In this document: piece after piece, positions 43,901 through 58,300 of the stretch
Layout of the letters: every line of letters begins with the position of its first letter
Numbering within the stretch: the first letter of the stretch is position 1
Assembly (NCBI GenBank): GCA_023052935.1
Contig: CM041297.1
Coordinates: 107,871,563 to 107,935,562, forward strand
DNA from: Piezodorus guildinii
Lineage: Eukaryota; Arthropoda; Insecta; Hemiptera; Pentatomidae
DNA length: 64,000 nt
Reading direction: 5' to 3'
Translations under genes and position numbers: made by a program
The notes under the pieces: generated by a model
What the model saw: the letters and a program-made list of their open reading frames with translations, nothing else
What the model was told of the DNA's origin: nothing
The model's database searches: none

Positions 43901-46900
43901 TAAGGAAATTTTTTTTTCTTTAACTTATGATGAAATGATTGCATTATGATTTTCATATCTTGAATAACTACTTTATAAAGTATTTATTTTTAAGTATATC
44001 TTGTTTAATAAAAAATGACAACTATGTAATGTTGTACTTCTAAAATGATCCAAAGTGAAAACATTTTTAAATATTGATCAACCATTTTTTTTTTTAATTT
44101 AAAACTAAATGCTATCGTTTTGATTTGGGTTTCTATTTAAATGCTGCCTTGTTTTATTTTTTAGATTTACATTAATTTTGGAAATTAATTTACTTTTGTT
44201 TGTTGTTTCAATTATGAACCTTTGTAATTGGCCTAGAAACTACCCCTCAAATTTAAGGATTATGATACCAGATACTTAAAACCCAAATCAGAAAAATAAT
44301 CCGTTAGTCTACCATCCAAATTTATTAGTACAAATTTCTTGTCATTCCTGATCGATAGACAATTTCCCTACAAACAAGTTCTATTAGAATAATCATTGAA
44401 ATTTGTTAAGAAATAGCAGAGATGTAGTGTTTAGATTGTTAAAATTAAAATTGTTGATTGGCTATTTGTCATTGAATTTAAAGTTACTGTTTTAATGGTT
44501 CGTCTCAAGTTCCATATTAGTTAATTGTCTATACAGCTATATAAATTGTTATACCATAATAGAATTACTCGGAAATAATAAACCATTTTGTAATAATGTT
44601 TTTTCTCTATTGTTTTTGTTGAAAATTATTTTCAAAATGATGGTTGACTTATGTTTGAAGTCAATCTGTACCTTAGCTCAGGAATTATAGATAGTATATT
44701 ATGTACATCACTGATTATGTTTTCTTTTTATTTGATTCCCCATCTTATTATAGCTTTCGAATTTCAGGTCAGGGAACTGTGCCTACAGTATCTCACATAT
44801 GATCCGAATTATAACTATGATGAGGAAGAGAATTCTGGAGGAGGTATGGATCTTGATGAAGAGGAAAGTGAAGATGGTGATGAAGATTACTCAGATGATG
44901 ATGATATGTCATGGAAGGTAATAACAGATGTGTTTTTTTTTTGTTTTTTTTGTTATGCTTAAAATCTGTAGTGGGCGGGTTATTTGTGTTTTGTATGTAA
45001 ATTGAGTTTATGTTAGAAATTTGTCTTTTGTGGGTCTCAGTGTTTTTTAAGTTGATGAAAATACAGCCTTCGTGTTCAAGATATATTTTGTATTGCTCTA
45101 TAGCTCTATTGCCCAGGACTAATCACTTATGTTCTATTTGTTGTTAATTGTTGTCTTTGGAAAAATCATGCATGTTATAGTCCCATCAGCTTTAAATTAT
45201 TAACTGCCTACAGTATATTTCAAGTTCTAAATCTACAGATTTGTCCAATTATAGGTTAGAAGAGCCTCTGCAAAATGTCTTGAAGCAATTATTGCTACTA
45301 GACCAGAGTATGTTCCCGAATTATACAGAGTTGTATCTCCTGCTTTGATCGCAAGGTTTAAAGGTAATTTAAGTTATTGTTGGTCTTTTTCCTTTATTTT
45401 ACTGAAATTGCAATTTACTTGTTTATTTATCTGCTCTGGAAATATTTCAGAAAGAGAAGAAAATGTGAAGAGCGATATTTTCCATGCCTATATAACATTG
45501 TTGAAACAAACTCGCAGTAGTACTGTTGGTTCGTTGGATCCTAACTGCATGGAAGATGAAGATTCTCCTCTCTGTTTGCTTCAAAAACAAGTATGTAGAA
45601 ACAGTGTTACTATGCTTAATGATGTTCCTTTATATTTAAATATGTTTTAATTTATATATAAATTGGTTTCTGTTCAAGGTTCCTCATTTGGTTAAGGCAA
45701 TTCAAAGTCAAATGAAAGAGAGGTCAATCAAAACACGCCAAGACTGCTTTGCACTCCTTAAGGAACTGGTCACAGTTCTTCCTGGGGCTTTGACAAATCA
45801 CATGGAAGCTCTAATTCCTGGAATACAGTATAGCATGGGGTAATTTTTGCCATATCTCTATATACAAGATGATTTTGGTTTCCGCTCACCCTTTTAAACC
45901 ATAAGATGGATTTTGATACGGTTTTCACTATCATTTAGGGCATTGTTTCCTGGAGGTTTATAAGTAAAATACATTGCAATTTAGCTTTTCTTTAAATGGG
46001 AAAAATTAATTTTCTATAACCAAGTCATCAAAAAATTATTCCTGAAATATAAGTAGTAACATAGGCGTGTAATATACTGTTGGAAAGTGCAATAACTTAA
46101 AAAAGTAAATATGGAATAAAGGAAATCGTACAAGTTAATATTGAGTTGTTGTAAGCTCATAAGCTTTACGTAAATAAATAAATATTAAATAGTTATAAAC
46201 CTAATAGAATAGGAATGTTTGTTTATTTATTTAACGTCACTTTATACTACTGAGGCTAATCGGACGATGCTACAGTGGGAGTCCTAAATTTTGCCTATCC
46301 AGGTTTTAGTAGGATAGGGATCTTTAACGAGAACCTGACATCGCACAGGCTCAGAACCACCTTTTAACGTCCCCTCCGAAGGACAGCATAACTAAGGATT
46401 TTTTACTCTGGAACAAAGAATTATTGAAATCGGTTCAGAAATAGTAGAGATATAGTGTTTTGAAGTTGAGATATAACATTTTGAAGTTAGCAGTGAAGAT
46501 ATTTCATTTTAGGCCATTTTCCTTTTAATTATTTATTGCTTTTCATATTGGTTGTGCCTATAAATAGCTTTATAAACAGTTATGCCCTAATATAGTTATT
46601 TGGAAATAATAAACCATTGTGTTATAATTTACAGCATTTTTTTATGTCAGTTTATAAGTATCACTTGGATTTCCTCTTATTTTCTCATTCTGTCTAAGGA
46701 AACTAATCTACTATAAAGAAAGGATGAGTTCCTAGAGAAAGTTTGACTTGGGTTTATATAAGTTCTTATACTTATTGATTCAAAAAGTTACGCTGATTAC
46801 ACATAAAATACATGAATTGTTATAGGTTGTATGTATTACTCTTATGAAGGATTCAGTTGTTATAACCAAGCTAAGTCCAAAAAAATTTGAAATTCGTCTA

Positions 46901-48833
46901 TGAAATATATGATAGATGAAATAAGTATAGAAAATATTGGATTGCACTGTCTAGGAATCGTTCATTATTCCCAAAATATTCTGGTATGCTTATTGATTTT
47001 TGCAGTATCTAAGATTGGTATTCCTTTTCCAACATTATTATTTCACTCGCCACTGATTAATCACTACTTTTTGCAGCTTTTGAGCTATATTATATCATTA
47101 TTATTCATGTTAGGTAGTACTTTCTAGGTTATTATTTCTTTTTGAACTACAAACTTTTACTAAGTAGGTTACTGCATGTTAAGATTGTGAAGATGTGCTT
47201 ATTCATTTACAGTGGAGTATGATGGATCTATTGATGCACATGTTTTAATCAAAATTGATTTTTATTTATACATTTATTTATTTTGATTGATTTTCAAAAT
47301 ACTTAGAACTATTATTTATACTATTGTTTTTTTTAGAGATCGAAATTCTAGTAGCAACATGAAAATAGATACGCTTAGCTTTCTTCACACGCTGCTGTGT
47401 ACCCACCAGGCCGAAGTCTTTCATGCTCACATGGATGTTCTTGTTCCTCCTGTAGTTGCTGCAGTTTCAGACAGTTTCTATAAAATTACTGCTGAAGCTC
47501 TCCTTGTTCTTCAACAGCTTGTTAAAGTGCTTAGGCCATTAGGTTAGTATTTTAAAATATATGTTACTTTATTTTTAATTTACTCATAACTATGTCAATC
47601 AGGACTCTCTTGTTATTCACTCCATTACATTATATTTACGAATTTTGCTGTCCAGCCGGGCACTACAGAATAAAATTATTTAATCCCAAATCCAGTGTCA
47701 CCCTTTTTTATAGTAGCCTATTACTACAGGCCTGTTATTTATTCATAAGTTTTTTAAACATGTTTATTGTTTTCAGGATTTTTTTTTTATTAGCCTTTTA
47801 ATTAAATTTTACTTTGAAGAGATTAGTGTTGTGATTTATAATTATTTATTCATTCTTGTTATAATAGTTTTATAAGATTAGAATTGATTACTAGGCGGTT
47901 GATGATGCTATGCCCTAATCACCTCTTTTCATGGCTGTTGGCCCTGTAAAGTTACGGATCTCTATATGTAATGACCCGGAGACCCATCATGGGTTGTAGA
48001 GGTACAGGTTTTTTTTTATGATACTACGAAAGAAAGTATCATTGATTTCTCGTTATCATATATGTATAGCTGTTAGATAATTGCTTTATATATTGTTATT
48101 ATTACAATAATTATTAACTTGTTAAATTTAATTAATAGTTTGATAATAATTTACCGTTTTAGAATGCTCTTCATACGTTTATCTTTTATTTGTGAAATTG
48201 TAATGTTGTAAAATATCTTTCCACAAAATAGTTTCAGTGTATGACTCATTTATAATAATTATTTTTGACTTGCAATAGTGATAAAAGGAGTGGTGTGATC
48301 CTTTGTACAGAGCACTGGAGCACTGTTTTCTGGGTCCTAAGTTCAAACACGGCTCTGACCTGTACCTCTACAACAAAAAAGAGTCTTGGGCTCAGTATAT
48401 ATAAAGATTTTGTACTGTATCTAGACCAATGGCCTTGTAATAAGGTGATTAGGCTTTGATCACGCTTGGCCGTCGGGTTTTTTTTTTTTTGTTTTTTTTT
48501 TACCAATTTTGATTTTTTTAAAGACGCTGGGTCTGCCTAATGTGGGTCTCCATCCCCTAGGTTCACCCCCTCCCTCCTCCCCTCCTTTGCTAAATTAACA
48601 TAATAAATAATATTCTGTCATGTCCAGAATTTGTACCCAGGACCCGGAGAATAGTAGCCTAGCGCTCTATCCACTTGACCATGCCACTCCTTAAGGACAT
48701 CCAGAAATTAAAGAAAAAACCTGGCCAAATTACCTTGCTTGGGTATCAGTCCAAGAAACAGTAGGAATTTATTTTTTACTGATCTAAGGACCCTTCTTGG
48801 GTTGTATAGGTGCAGTTATTTTATATATATATA

Positions 48834-48881
<48 letters not shown>

Positions 48882-51800
48882 TTCTTTTATAGTCATGTAT
48901 AAGTTCTAAATAGCTATAGAAATGTACATCGATAAACAAAAAAGTTATTATTGATTCTTTATTCACACTCATAATGAAATGAAAATTAACTTTATTCATT
49001 ATGATGATGAAATTAACTATCAACTTCAACTAGTAAATACAATCATGGCAGGATTTCTTGAAATGTGATCTTATAAAAAAAAAAGTAATTCTTTCAATCA
49101 TATCTAAATAACTCCCTAATTTGAAAGAAACATAGTTCTAATAAAATTTTATGGAATTTTAGGGTTATGTAATGATGTATCATTTTAATTGGAGTATGTT
49201 TTACTGAAATGGAAAAGTTGGAAAGGGTTACGTTTGATTAGGAATTTCCAGAAATAAGTTATTAGACGAAAGCTGTCTTTTAAGTAAGCTTTTGGGTAAT
49301 TATTCTGTTGTACATTCCATGTTTTCTCATATAGTGTTATTCTAACAACATTACCAGCACTATAGTTACCTAAACCTGATAACTGACTATATCAGGGTTC
49401 TGTAGAATTCTGCAAACTGTATTCTGACGTCAATACATTGCAGCATATACATAATAACCCTTTGTCAATAATAGCATTGTGTAATTTGTTTTTAAAAAAA
49501 GACATACAAAGAAAGAAAATGGAAGTAAGGAAGCCAAAAGAGTTCTTTAATTGTTTATTACATTTAGTTGATTTGAAATTTTACTGTTCAAGAACTAATC
49601 TTTTGATTGTATTTTGCTTTACTTTTAGATTCACCCAGTAATTTCAACTTTGCACCATACACCTCTGAAATGTACGAGTGCACCCTGACCAGGCTTAGGG
49701 CTGCCGATTTGGATCAGGAGGTGAAGGAAAGAGCTATCTCCTGCATGGGCCAGATCATATGCTCTCTTGGCGACTACCTCCAAGGAGAACTCCCTACGTG
49801 CTTACCCATCTTCCTGGACAGATTACGGAATGAGATAACTCGCCTGACAACTGTGAAAGCACTTACTAAGGTTGCTGCGTCCCCACTAAGGATAGATCTT
49901 AGGCCAATATTGGTAAGTAATCATTTTTTTTTTTTCGATCGGGTTTGAAACAGGGTGACTCCCTATCACCTGTGTTATTTAATATAGCTTTAGAATATGT
50001 CATAGAAAAGGTGATGTGTACCGAGAAGGGCTTAAATATGGGTGACAAGATTCCGGTTTTAGGGTATGCCGATGATCTGGTACTGCTAGGTGAAGACACG
50101 GAAACCATACAACTAAATACAAGTGTGTTAATAAAAACCGGTAAAGAAATAGGACTCGAATTAAATACCGATAAAACGAAGTATATGATTAGTAGCAGAA
50201 ACGGTGTCGATCTTGGTGATATTGATGTATCAGGTCATACTTTTGAACACGTAGAGAAATTCAAGTATTTAGGTTCAATTATAACTAGAAAAAATGAAAT
50301 CCAGGAAGAAATAAAGTCCCGGTTAAAGGTGGGAAATGCGTGTTATTATTCAGTTGCTAAGTTACTTAGTTCGCGGCTTCTATCTAAAAACTTAAAGATT
50401 AGAATTTATAAAACTATCATTCTTCCAACGGTTCTTTACGGATGTGAAACGTGGCCGCTTACTTTAAAGGATGAACAACGGCTTAAGGTTTTCGAAAATA
50501 AGGTATTGCGTAAAATATTTGGTCCAAAGAGAGATGGGGCCACTGGAGAGTTTAGAAGGTTACATAACGCGGAATTGCGGAACTTGCATCCTGTTAATAT
50601 AATTGAGTTGATTGCATCGCGGAGACTCAAATGGGCGAGTAAAGTTGTTGGGCTCGATGACGAGCGGATTCCGAGAAAGTTGGTATTTGCTGATCCGGCT
50701 GGTAGGCGTCCGAAAGGCAGGCCGAGGCGTCGATGGGAGGATTGCGTTAAGGCTGATCTCGGGAGCTTGGGCTTGAATGGTGAGCATTGGACGAGTCTGT
50801 GTAGGCGGAATTTGGTGGTATCGGCATCGAACCTTCGGGTTCGCTAAGCCTGTTATTATTATTATTATTAATCATTTTTTCATTATAATCATCGCTTGCT
50901 TTTCAAATACTTTTGGTAACTGTATATGCTGAGCTATCCAAGGAAGAACAGTTCTTCCAAGTGGTAACTCAAATTTCAGGATGTTTCGATTAAAGAAAAT
51001 TAGTGGACTATATAGATTAAAAAAAAAAAATGAAATGAAAGTAAACGACAAATCACAATACATTTTTTAAACTAAAAATACCTATAAACAACATAAGAAA
51101 CAAAATTAACTTAATTATATACTTAAACTGGTGTAAGAAAATATAGGAAACAAACTTAACCCAATTAAACATATTGAAGAAAATATAAGAAATAAACTTA
51201 ACCTAATTAAATACTTAAAGATGTAAAAAATATAGGAATCAAAATTAACCTAATTAAAAAGATTTAAGAAATGATGATTAAGAAATTAAATGTTCCAATA
51301 ATATTCAAGCAAACAAAGTTTTGTTGAGTGTTAAAGAAATCGACCGCAGGACAGCTCTTCCAAGTTCCAAGGAGAACAATGAGAAGAAGAAGAAATACGT
51401 TTGCAAAAGTTTCGGAGTTTGTAGATTTGGGTTTATATACGGCACAGCCTCAACACTAACTCGACTCGCATCGAGTCAGTAAAAAAACAATTGAATTCCA
51501 AATTTATTCTATTGTCTCTCTATTCTATTAGTTTTCATGTTCGTGGCAAAAACTTTTAATGATATTTAAAATAACTATTTCAAAAACAAATATAACATAA
51601 AATAAATACAAAAAATGATCTTATGAAAGATATCAATAACATTTATGGAGTTTTTTATTTTAAATTAAACAGCCATAGAAAACTTTATCAGGCCATAACA
51701 TATGGCGTGAAGAGTAACCTTATGATATCTTATTCCTAAAATCCTTGAGAAATGATATCACACTCCTTCTACTCGGACAATTGTGTTTGAATTTATCATC

Positions 51801-54800
51801 AGAGTCGGAATATATATAAGACACATTATTGATTTACGATATATTAACTGCCCTTCTTTTTCATCATATTATACTTCTTTATTTATCAATCTTAAATTAA
51901 AGAATATCCATAGCAATGCTTCTTATAGGAAAGGTTTTTTCAAAATAAGAGATTCATTCTATAGAATGAATGAAGTAGAGAACCTAATCCAAGAGTCTGA
52001 AGCTGATATCCCCATCTCTATATCACAGGCGGACCTGCTCCAAACTTCTGATGAGGAACAAGTAAAAAAGAAAAGAAAAGCTAAAAATAGACTAAATAAA
52101 TATAAATATCGACCACGAAGTTCATCAGTCTCAGCAATAGATAAGTCATGACAGAACAAATCTATCTTCTCTGCCCTGATACCTGTTAATGATTCACGGA
52201 AAGGACTTGGTAAAACTACCTATCCCAAAAATAAAAAACAATACGGACATCATATTTTGTTTTGCAATATAAATGGCTTAAAAAATTTATTCAAATTTAC
52301 AGTAAATGAATGTGATACAATAAGGCAATATCTTATATTATGCTTCGTAGAGACTTGGGTGACAGACGATAATTTCTCTTTACCCCCTTGGTTACATGAG
52401 TATACACCATTTAGCAGTAAGGCTGTAAAAGAAAACACAAGAGGGCGTGGCAGCGGCGGTATACTAACCTTAGTCCCTAGTTCGATTAATTCAGGAACAA
52501 ATATTATATATTGCAACCGCTACTGGCTTTTTGTCAATATTAAAATTATTAACAACTGGAAACATTTACTTGCCCCCTGTATGTGAAATGAATGTAATAC
52601 TGGAAGATCTGTGTAATACTATCCCGGAAATACTACTTAATCATTCGAATACTTACTTTTTTGTTAATGGTGACTTTAACAGTCATGTAGGTGACCTGAA
52701 TTGCTTGGAGGAATAAATGTTGTACAACTCAAATCTATACGCTACCAGGACGAATAGCCATAAACATATTAACAGGCGAGGAAAACAATTGGTGGAAGCG
52801 ATGGAATCATTAGGGCTTATACTATGCAATGGCAGGACCCTTTCAGATAGACCTGGGAAGTTCACATTTATGTCTAAAGTTGGAAAAAGTGCTATTGATC
52901 TAGTTTGGATCAACGATATGGCACTAGAGATATTAGATGATATGGAAGTTATAGCCATGTCTGATTTTCTGGACCATTTAGCTTGCACTACTTCCGTGAA
53001 ACCACACGTTTGCTTACCAAATCCTCGACCGTTCACTTATATAGGCATGGGACCCAAAAAATTTGTTAAATGGGAAGGGAATAAAAGTATATTATTCAGA
53101 TCAAATTTAGCTTGCAGTGAAAAATTTACTGTAATTCTTATGATGTGAATCATCTCCATAATAATTTCGTTGAATGCTTGCATGAAAGTATGTCTTCTGC
53201 TGGAATGCTTTTAATAAAAAAAAACACCGAAGTATATCAAGTTTCAGCCTAATCAACCCTGGTTTGATTTAGAGTGCAATGATCAGAAAAGGGAAGTTAG
53301 GAGAAAATATAGAGCATTAATCAAATTCAATCTTTCCCCACAAGCATTACAGGACTACATCCAAACAAGGAATTCTTACAGAAATTTAATTAATGGTAAG
53401 AAAATGGAATTTAGATTTCATATTATTAAAAACCTGCAGGATACAAAAAATAGCAAACAGTTTTGGAAAACCGCCAATCACCTGAAACCATACAAACCCA
53501 ATGAAAATGCAGTAGCCATAGAAGAATGGACCGAATTCTACAGAGCCCACTACGGCCAGAAGATCATTCAGAGCTTAGAATTCATCCCCACCACCAACTC
53601 AATCCTAGAAGCTAATATAACGTTGGAAGAGATGCAGCTTTGTATTAATCTCTCTAAAAACAACAAAGCTCCTGGACCGGACCTTACAATTTATCAAAAT
53701 TTGAAGAATCTCACCCCAGAGTGGGAACACTATATTTTGAATTTATTCAATTCTGTACTTGATCAAGAAAAATTACCTACCCAGTGGTCTAAATATAAAC
53801 TCTACTTACTTTTTAAAAAAGGTAATAGAAGCGATGTACAGAAGGAAGATACCTATACGCCACCTTCATCGACCTCAAAAGAGCCTTCGATTCAGTTAAT
53901 CACGGACTCCTTTGGAGAAAGCTTATTACTGTAGGAATTGGAGGAAAAATTGTCAAAATTATTAAAATGTTGTATGATAATGCATCAACACAAATTTTAG
54001 AAGATATCGACATCACCTTAGGACTTTTACAAGGCGAAAGTCTGAGCCCAATGTTGTTCTTGCTATTCATCTCCGACATAGTTCAATTCTTTCATGACAA
54101 AGGAGCGGCAGGTATAAGCATAGACATCTTAAACGAGGTGACAATGCTCCTTCTAGCTGATGATATCATCTTATTAAGTAACAGTTGGCATGGAGCACAG
54201 AAAAATATAAAAATACTACAGGAGTACTGTATTACATTGTTGATTTGATTCTGTTTAATCTATCATTTAGAGTTGTGAAATCCTGTTCTCTTTTATGTAG
54301 ATATTTCTTCCTTGTAAAATTATTGGATGGAATTATTGAATTATTGGATCTTATATGATCTTAGGAAAATTTTCTTGGGATTCCTTACTCCCTATAACTA
54401 TTCTTAACACATTAATTATCGACTTATCACCACACCCTCCCTTGTTATCTTTTAAGACCTTCTTATCAAATTCCTTTCATCTTTGTTCTTCTCATCAAAT
54501 ATGATAATTGTTTGAAAGAAAATGTTTTTCCCCTTGTTAATTAAATAAAAAACATAAGCCGAGGTCATTTCATCCACATAGTATCAGCTTTTTTTTTTTT
54601 TTTTTTTTTTTTTATTTATATAACTGTTTTTTGATATGCAAGTATATCTTTCCTTTGTTTCAGACTGAAGGTGTTCCTATTTTGGGCACTTTTTTGCGTA
54701 AAAACCAGAGGGCACTGAAATTGAGCACTCTTACTCTCTTGGACACGCTTGTCAATAATTACAGTCCATCATTGAGTCTTACATTACTTGAAAAGGTTTG

Positions 54801-55275
54801 AATCTAATTCCTTCTACTTATAATAATGTTTTTTTTATTTATATGTCTAAAATGTATTTCTGATTCTTCCAGGTTAAAGTAGAACTTCCACCTTTGTTAA
54901 GCGAATCTGATTTGCATATAGCTCAGTTAACTCTAGTTCTACTGACATCTATCGCCAAACTGCAACCACAAGCATTGTCTGATCTCAGTAGGCCTTTCAT
55001 TTTGCCAGAAATTCTTACTCTGGCTAAATCTCCTCTCCTGCAAGGTAATTAATATCATCCTGTCACAATTATGTAAATAGTTATTTTTAAATATCTTTCA
55101 TTTTTACTCTAGTGGTTAACTATCAGATTATATCTAAAAAATTCATATCTAAAGGATAATCATTAAAACTCTTGGTCTGATCCTCAGAAATTGACATTAA
55201 GAACTGCAATTTTTGTCCTGTAATAGTTATAGGTTTTATTTGTACATATCTTAGCTACTTATGAAAAAAAAAAAG

Positions 55276-55333
<58 letters not shown>

Positions 55334-58300
55334 CTGGAAGGAATTAGTCCGAGTGGCGGTCATTAAATGAAAAAACTAAATAGTTTCAACTATTTATTGT
55401 TTGCCAACGTTTCGACCCCCTTTGTGGGTCATCATCAGGGCGCATGGTGGGAGAATGGAAACTAGGTACTCCCTATTCATATATATATATATTATATATA
55501 TATATATATATATGTGTGTATGTGTGTGTGTATATCTATCCATGTATAATGCATAATATTTATGAAATATTATGCCAAATTCTATGATGATATTGGTTTA
55601 ATCACACATCTGAGGGTGTGAGATGTGGAAACAAGAAGCAATTGCTCTATAAATTGTTACAGTGTTACAGATAAAATAGAAGTGTAGTGAAGGTAATGAT
55701 TATGAGGTTTGTTAAAAAAAAAAAAAATATATTCGTTTTTCAACCAAATATTTGTATTATTATTTCTTTGATATAAAATACAATTAACACTCAAAGTATA
55801 AATATTATGTACTGTCATTAGTCATATGCTAGCTGTGTGGTGTATGGTGGTCTCTCTCTCAACTTTGCTTCAGGACAGACTGAAGTGAATTATGATTATC
55901 TTATAAAGATTTGTCTTTGGTACATCAAGAGGTTTTATGTGGCAAGTTATAGTCGCTCCTTTCCATACTCGCAGACAATATTTTCTAGAATTATACCTTC
56001 ACTGAACCATTTATCATTATTTTTTTTTTGATTTTTTTTTTTTTTTACCACAAGTAGATTTATTGTTTGTTTTTTTGTAAACATTTTTTCCTTCTCCCAA
56101 TATTGTAAGCATAAATTATGTTCTTTTGGACAGACATATTTTATATTTCAATTGTATATATTTGTTATTTTTAAGAGACCAGTCACAGAATAAAGTTTTT
56201 ATTTCTATATGTATCTGATGCTTCTATGATTAAGAGTAGGTACGAGAGGGATTTTAGTGCGATGAATGGCCAGATTATTACACCCGAATAATCTTTGATT
56301 AAATTATATACATTATATGGTTTATTATGGCAATATTTTTTTTTTGTTAGCAATCTTTCCTTTTACAAAATCTTATCTACCTCAGCCCATTATCGATTGG
56401 AGTTTGGCATGTGATTTCGAGGTCTCTAAGTTAAATACCCAATAGATTGCTCGGCCATCACGGCTTCGGAGTTATTCAGTGTCATTTATTTTTCCAAATG
56501 TTTACAGGTGGAGCTTTGTCATCTTTGCTTGAATTTTTGGAGGCCCTTGCTAGAGCCGACCTTCCTCTCCTCGGAAACAAGGAACTCCTGGAGATGTTGA
56601 CAAGACCAGTCTCACAGCACCAGCCTCCTCTTCACAAGCAGGTATTTTAATCTCTTTTATAGTTTTACTGTTCTCAATTTCTGAGATCAATTCTTCATCA
56701 ATTTGTCCAATCAGATTAAAATATTTTTTATCAGCAATAATTCTCAATGGTAGAATTGTACAATATTTTACTTTCTCTTACGTTTCATTTACAATAATAC
56801 TAAAAACCTATCTTCAGCTACCTATTCTTAATCAAATACTTAATTTTTTAGCTATACTGCCCAAATGCATTGGGTTTACAATTTACATCATCAGTCTATT
56901 ATTAGACAACATTTACTATGAGAAAACATTATGATAATTGAGTTCACCGAAATGACCTATATTTTTTTTTTGTGAGAAAAATGTATGTATTACATGTAAG
57001 GCTTTAATCAACCGATTTGAAATTTAAAAGAAATAAACAAGTAAAGTTTAATAAGTTCATAAAACTATGTCATGTATTATTAACATTTAAAGAATTTGAA
57101 AATAGACATTTTTGTTTGTTTTTAAGTCATTATTTGCTGTTCCTTTTTTTTTAGAACTACCTATGGGTTCTGCAACTTTGTTTGAATAAATTTTTCTATT
57201 GGGTTATAAAGTTTGTAGTATTTTTCAATATTTCAATTTAATCTTCTCTGTGTTTATAAAATCATGTTTACTTGTTCAAAAATGTTTACATGTTATAAAA
57301 AAGGATTAGTCAAAGTGCTATTTTGCATCAGTTACAACTGAGATTCCTTATCTTCAAGTGATATTTTGCTTGCTCAAAATGGAAGAGAAAAAAATTCATT
57401 TTTGTCATTTAATTTTTATTTATGAAAAATGAAATCCACTGCACAGACGGTTAAAAAAATTTGTAGTGTGTATGGGGACGATGCCTTAGGGGAAAGCACT
57501 TTACATAAGTGGTTTGCTCAGTTGAGAACCTGAAATTCGACTTGTAAGACACAAAGCGCTCGAGTCGTATAATTGTTTATGATGACCGAATTCCAAAAAT
57601 TGCCTGAAAGATGGCAACATGTTATAGATCAAAATGAGTCATATATAACTGATTAAAAATAGATATTCTCAGTATAATACAGTAATTAGCTTTTTTAATA
57701 ATCAATCAGTTAATTTTTAAAACATCTTTTCTCTTTCCAATCCTTAATAGACCTTATCATGAGGGTACAGCATTGCTCTTGAAAGTATTAGTCTTTATGT
57801 TTTTTTTTAATTTATTTTTTTCCCCTATCTTAGATAAGAATAGACCCTTTACTAATACGATATGACTTTTCAGGCTTTCCATTCTTTAGCAAAATGCGTC
57901 GCTGCTGTTACTGTTCCATGGGAGAATGAGGCTCTTATAGTGATTGATAAACTTTTACGAGATGTTCAAGCTCCAGTATCGGACCAACAACAAATCTTTG
58001 CACTTCTTGTTATTGGAGAAATAGGAAGGCATATGTAAGTACTGTGCGTGCGTGTGTGTATGTGTGTGGTAACTCCTTGGCGGAAACGAAAAGTCCTATG
58101 AAACTGAAATTTCATATGTGAGACAACTATACGTCCGAGATGTTACAAAAACTTTTTCATCAAAATCGGCTAACCAGAAGAGCCATTTTATACCATCCAT
58201 ATTGCACCTTTTTATGATTTTCTCCAAAACGGTTCCGACAATTTTGATTAAACTCGCTATATCGATGTAAAATTCAATAGGCTTTAATATCATGTAGGTT

